DNA from: Actinomycetota bacterium
GTDB taxonomy: Bacteria; Actinomycetota; Humimicrobiia; Humimicrobiales; Humimicrobiaceae
Reading direction: 5' to 3'
Assembly (NCBI GenBank): GCA_012837825.1
Contig: DUQM01000028.1
Coordinates: 1 to 32,339 of the forward strand
Length of the DNA stretch: 32,339 nt
The notes beneath the pieces are model-generated. The model saw nothing but the letters and a program-made list of their open reading frames with translations, searched no databases and was not told the origin of the DNA. The stretch's first letter is position 1, and every line of letters starts with the position of its first letter. Shown one piece after another: positions 29,866-32,339 of the stretch. The position numbers and the translations under genes are program-made.

Positions 29866-32339
29866 ATGACAAAAAAACTAGTTATCGATCCGGCAGAAAG
29901 AAGACGTCCTGACAAAATTACTTTTGAAGATATTCCTGTAAACAGATATCAGAAAACTGTTAAAGAAGAAAAAAACAATTTTTCAAAAAGTGATTTCTTG
30001 AGGATTTACAGAGATATGTTTATTATCCGGGAATTCGAGACCATGCTAAATGACATAAAAACAAAAGGACAATACGCAGGTATAAAATACGATTACCCGG
30101 GTCCGGCGCATCTTGGTATCGGTCAGGAAGCTTCATATGTCGGACAGGCATACGAGCTTGGAATAGATGATTATATTTTTGGTTCGCACAGAAGCCATGG
30201 AGAGATACTTGCAAAAGGTTTGTCTGTCATCCATAAATCAGATGATGACAGTCTTTTGAAGACTATGAAGGATTTTTTTGAAGGCAGCATATATAGAGTA
30301 GTTGAGAACAATACCTGTTCCCGGACAATAAAAGAAATTGCAAAAGAGTTTTTAATCTATGGGGTTCTTTCAGAAATATTTGGGAGAGTAACAGGTTTTA
30401 ATAAAGGTCTTGGTGGTTCAATGCATGCTTTCTTTATCCCTTTCGGATCCTTCCCCAATAATGCAATTGTCGGAGGAAGCGCCGATATTTCCACAGGCGC
30501 TGCACTGTTCAAACTTGTAAACAACAAGAAAGGACTTGTAGTCTGTAATATAGGTGACGGAGCAATTGGGTGCGGGCCTGTTTATGAAAGCATGAACTTT
30601 GCCGCCATGGATCAGCTTAAAACTTTATGGGATAAAAACCACTCCGGCGGTTTGCCAATAATCTATAATATTTTTAATAACGGATATGGAATGGGTGGCC
30701 AGACAACCGGAGAAACAATGGCATTCGGTTTGGCATCCAGGCTTGGAGCCGGTGTTTCACCTTCCCAGATGCATGCTGAAACAGTTGACGGATATAATCC
30801 GCTGGCAGTAATAGATGCTTTCAGAAGAAAGAAAAAATTAATACAGGACAGAAAAGGCCCCGTACTATTAGAAGTGATAACTTATAGATTAAGCGGTCAC
30901 AGTCCTTCTGATACTGATTCCTACAGAACTCGCGAAGAAAAAGAATTGTGGCGGAGTCAGGATTCAATTAAAACATTTAAAGCTCAATTAATTGAATCAG
31001 AAATAGCTTCAGAGGAAGAAATAAAAAAGATTGAATCCGCTTCTGAAAAAGACGTGGCGCACATAACCCGGCTTGCTGTAGATGAAGAAAAATCTCCAAG
31101 GATTAATATGGAAAAACATCCTGATTATATTTCAAAGTATATGTTTTCAGATAAGATTGTTAAAAATATGGATCCTGAAAGAAAACCTGAAGTTCTTATT
31201 CCCAAAGAAGAAAATCCAAGAATAGTCCAGATAAAAAATAAGGAAAGATATGCGTTTGATTCTTCAGGAAACTTATATCCAAGAAGCAAAGTCTATCAGC
31301 TTCGTGATGCTGTTTTTGAAGCTATGATTGATAAATTTTATGAAGATCCTACGCTTATTGCATATGGTGAAGATAATCGTGACTGGGCAGGTGCTTTTGC
31401 AGTATACCGAGGTCTAACCGAGTCTCTTCCTTATCACAGATTCTTTAATGCTCCCATCTCGGAAGGAGCTATTGTGGGAACAGGAGTAGGTTATGCAATG
31501 TGCGGAGGAAGAGCTGTGGTAGAGCTTATGTATGCAGACTTTCTGGGAAGAGCAGGAGATGAAGTATTTAACCAGATGAGCAAGTGGCATTCAATGAGCG
31601 CAGGAATTCTGAAGATTCCTCTGGTACTGCGCATGTCAGTAGGTTCAAAATATGGCGCTCAGCATTCTCAGGACTGGTCTTCATTATGCACACATATTCC
31701 AGGATTGAAAGTTGTGTTTCCAGCTACACCTTATGATGCAAAAGGCCTGATGAATTCTGCATTAAGCGGCACTGACCCGGTCATTTTTATTGAGAGCCAG
31801 AGGATATATGATATGGGAGAAATGTTCCATAAAGAAGGAGTTCCGGAAGATTATTATGAAATTGAAATAGGTGAACCCGATATAAAACACCCGGGGAAAG
31901 ACCTGAGTATTTTATCCGTAGGAGCTACACTTTACAGAGTTCTGCCGGCTGTTGAAATACTTGAGCAGAAATACGGAATTTCGGTTGAAGTAATTGATGC
32001 AAGAAGCCTTGTTCCGTTTAATTATGAAAAAGTAATAGATTCTGTCAGAAAAACCGGGAGGATTATAATTACAGGAGATTCATGCGAGAGAAGTTCTCAT
32101 TTAAAAGATTTTGCCCAGAATATAACTGAGCTCTGCTTTAACTATCTGGATGCACCTCCGGTAGTTGTAGGAGCAAGAAACTGGATTACTCCTTCTTATG
32201 AATTGGAAAAATATTTCTTTCCTCAGCCTGAATGGATCATAGATGCTTTTCATGAAAAAATTATGCCTCTGAAAAACTATGTTGCAAAAAATAATTTTTC
32301 AGATGATGAAAAGGTAAGAATCTATAAAAATGGTATATA
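29866..32339 (+). CDS. Fused E1-alpha/E1-beta thiamine-diphosphate dehydrogenase (partial, no stop in window)
   Basis: The ATG at 29866 (GGAG nine bases upstream) opens a frame with no stop to the last base, giving 824 residues. After a 45-residue leader, the E1-alpha part (about 46-400) has GSHRSHGE and the thiamine-diphosphate motif GDGAIG (230-235) to NNGYGMGG (271-278). A linker of about 60 residues leads to the E1-beta part (from about 475), with AYGEDN (499-504), FFNAPISEGAIVG including Glu533, and VELMYADF. A transketolase C-terminal domain follows (about 680-810). It decarboxylates a 2-oxo compound and passes the acyl group to lipoyl E2. The acyl donor is unknown. The 2-oxo-acid dehydrogenase class, not transketolase, is indicated by the alpha-beta order and motifs. 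E2 and E3 may lie beyond the window. Confidence 0.9.
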   Translation, partial: MTKKLVIDPAERRRPDKITFEDIPVNRYQKTVKEEKNNFSKSDFLRIYRDMFIIREFETMLNDIKTKGQYAGIKYDYPGPAHLGIGQEASYVGQAYELGIDDYIFGSHRSHGEILAKGLSVIHKSDDDSLLKTMKDFFEGSIYRVVENNTCSRTIKEIAKEFLIYGVLSEIFGRVTGFNKGLGGSMHAFFIPFGSFPNNAIVGGSADISTGAALFKLVNNKKGLVVCNIGDGAIGCGPVYESMNFAAMDQLKTLWDKNHSGGLPIIYNIFNNGYGMGGQTTGETMAFGLASRLGAGVSPSQMHAETVDGYNPLAVIDAFRRKKKLIQDRKGPVLLEVITYRLSGHSPSDTDSYRTREEKELWRSQDSIKTFKAQLIESEIASEEEIKKIESASEKDVAHITRLAVDEEKSPRINMEKHPDYISKYMFSDKIVKNMDPERKPEVLIPKEENPRIVQIKNKERYAFDSSGNLYPRSKVYQLRDAVFEAMIDKFYEDPTLIAYGEDNRDWAGAFAVYRGLTESLPYHRFFNAPISEGAIVGTGVGYAMCGGRAVVELMYADFLGRAGDEVFNQMSKWHSMSAGILKIPLVLRMSVGSKYGAQHSQDWSSLCTHIPGLKVVFPATPYDAKGLMNSALSGTDPVIFIESQRIYDMGEMFHKEGVPEDYYEIEIGEPDIKHPGKDLSILSVGATLYRVLPAVEILEQKYGISVEVIDARSLVPFNYEKVIDSVRKTGRIIITGDSCERSSHLKDFAQNITELCFNYLDAPPVVVGARNWITPSYELEKYFFPQPEWIIDAFHEKIMPLKNYVAKNNFSDDEKVRIYKNGI

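Noticed and set aside
29866-32339. Transketolase (for example a sulfosugar or pentose transketolase)
   Set aside because: Domain order and motifs (GDGAIG to NNGYGMGG, then an E1-beta part with GED and SEGAIVG) match 2-oxo-acid dehydrogenase E1 fusions.
1-32339. tRNA, rRNA, CRISPR arrays or intact mobile elements
   Set aside because: I saw no tRNA-like cloverleaf text, spaced repeat array, transposase gene or terminal inverted repeats in the window.

Overview
This is a low-G+C bacterial chromosome segment (about one third G+C by eye, with very AT-rich gaps). It carries strong AGGAGG-type ribosome binding sites, a lipoprotein ABC sugar-binding protein, NAD-type glutamate dehydrogenase, Fe-S/flavin Old-Yellow-Enzyme-like reductases and a multi-PAS diguanylate cyclase. 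This fits an anaerobic or fermentative heterotroph, either Firmicutes-like or an uncultured lineage such as Atribacterota. The lineage is a guess: there is no rRNA or marker gene. I saw no tRNA, CRISPR array, intact insertion sequence or phage gene.

Layout. (1) 1-2533: a decayed coding stretch, a DUF985 cupin (minus) and a YghO-like acetyltransferase-fold protein (plus). (2) 2587-6866, all minus: a PII protein without the usual T-loop tyrosine, glutamate dehydrogenase, a 649-residue FMN/4Fe-4S/FAD reductase, and a YjbQ protein. (3) 7191-14707, all minus: a ribose-type ABC importer (ATPase, lipoprotein, two different permeases), then a second, closely similar flavin reductase and a metallo-beta-lactamase-fold hydrolase. 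(4) 15199-19378: an M20 amidohydrolase and a class V aminotransferase (minus, ending in a terminator), a YhcH-type protein (plus) and an IclR regulator (minus). (5) 19819-23051, plus: a class I aminotransferase and a membrane PAS-PAS-PAS-GGDEF protein. (6) 23294-24662, minus: argJ with a small overlapping ORF. (7) 24984-32339: a sugar-phosphate locus. DUF4432, DeoR regulator, SIS isomerase and Rpe-type epimerase are on minus; divergent from them are a TIM-like isomerase, a second YjbQ protein and a fused E1-alpha/E1-beta thiamine-diphosphate dehydrogenase that runs off the window and is open to the last base.

How they may work together. The main discovery is a shared DNA signature. Two 13-bp palindrome-like units (consensus TTCATATTATGAA), exactly 20 bp apart, occur at 14990, at 18030 and, more weakly, at 19434. 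These sit upstream of the ABC operon, between the divergent aminotransferase/M20 operon and yhcH-like gene, and upstream of the iclR gene itself. This implies one IclR regulon for uptake and breakdown of one compound: import, anomer/epimer handling (YhcH), amide hydrolysis (M20), transamination (class V), reduction (OYE-like) and hydrolysis (MBL). The substrate cannot be read from sequence. Region 7 looks like a second, DeoR-controlled pathway in which phosphosugar isomerases feed a lipoate-type thiamine-diphosphate dehydrogenase.
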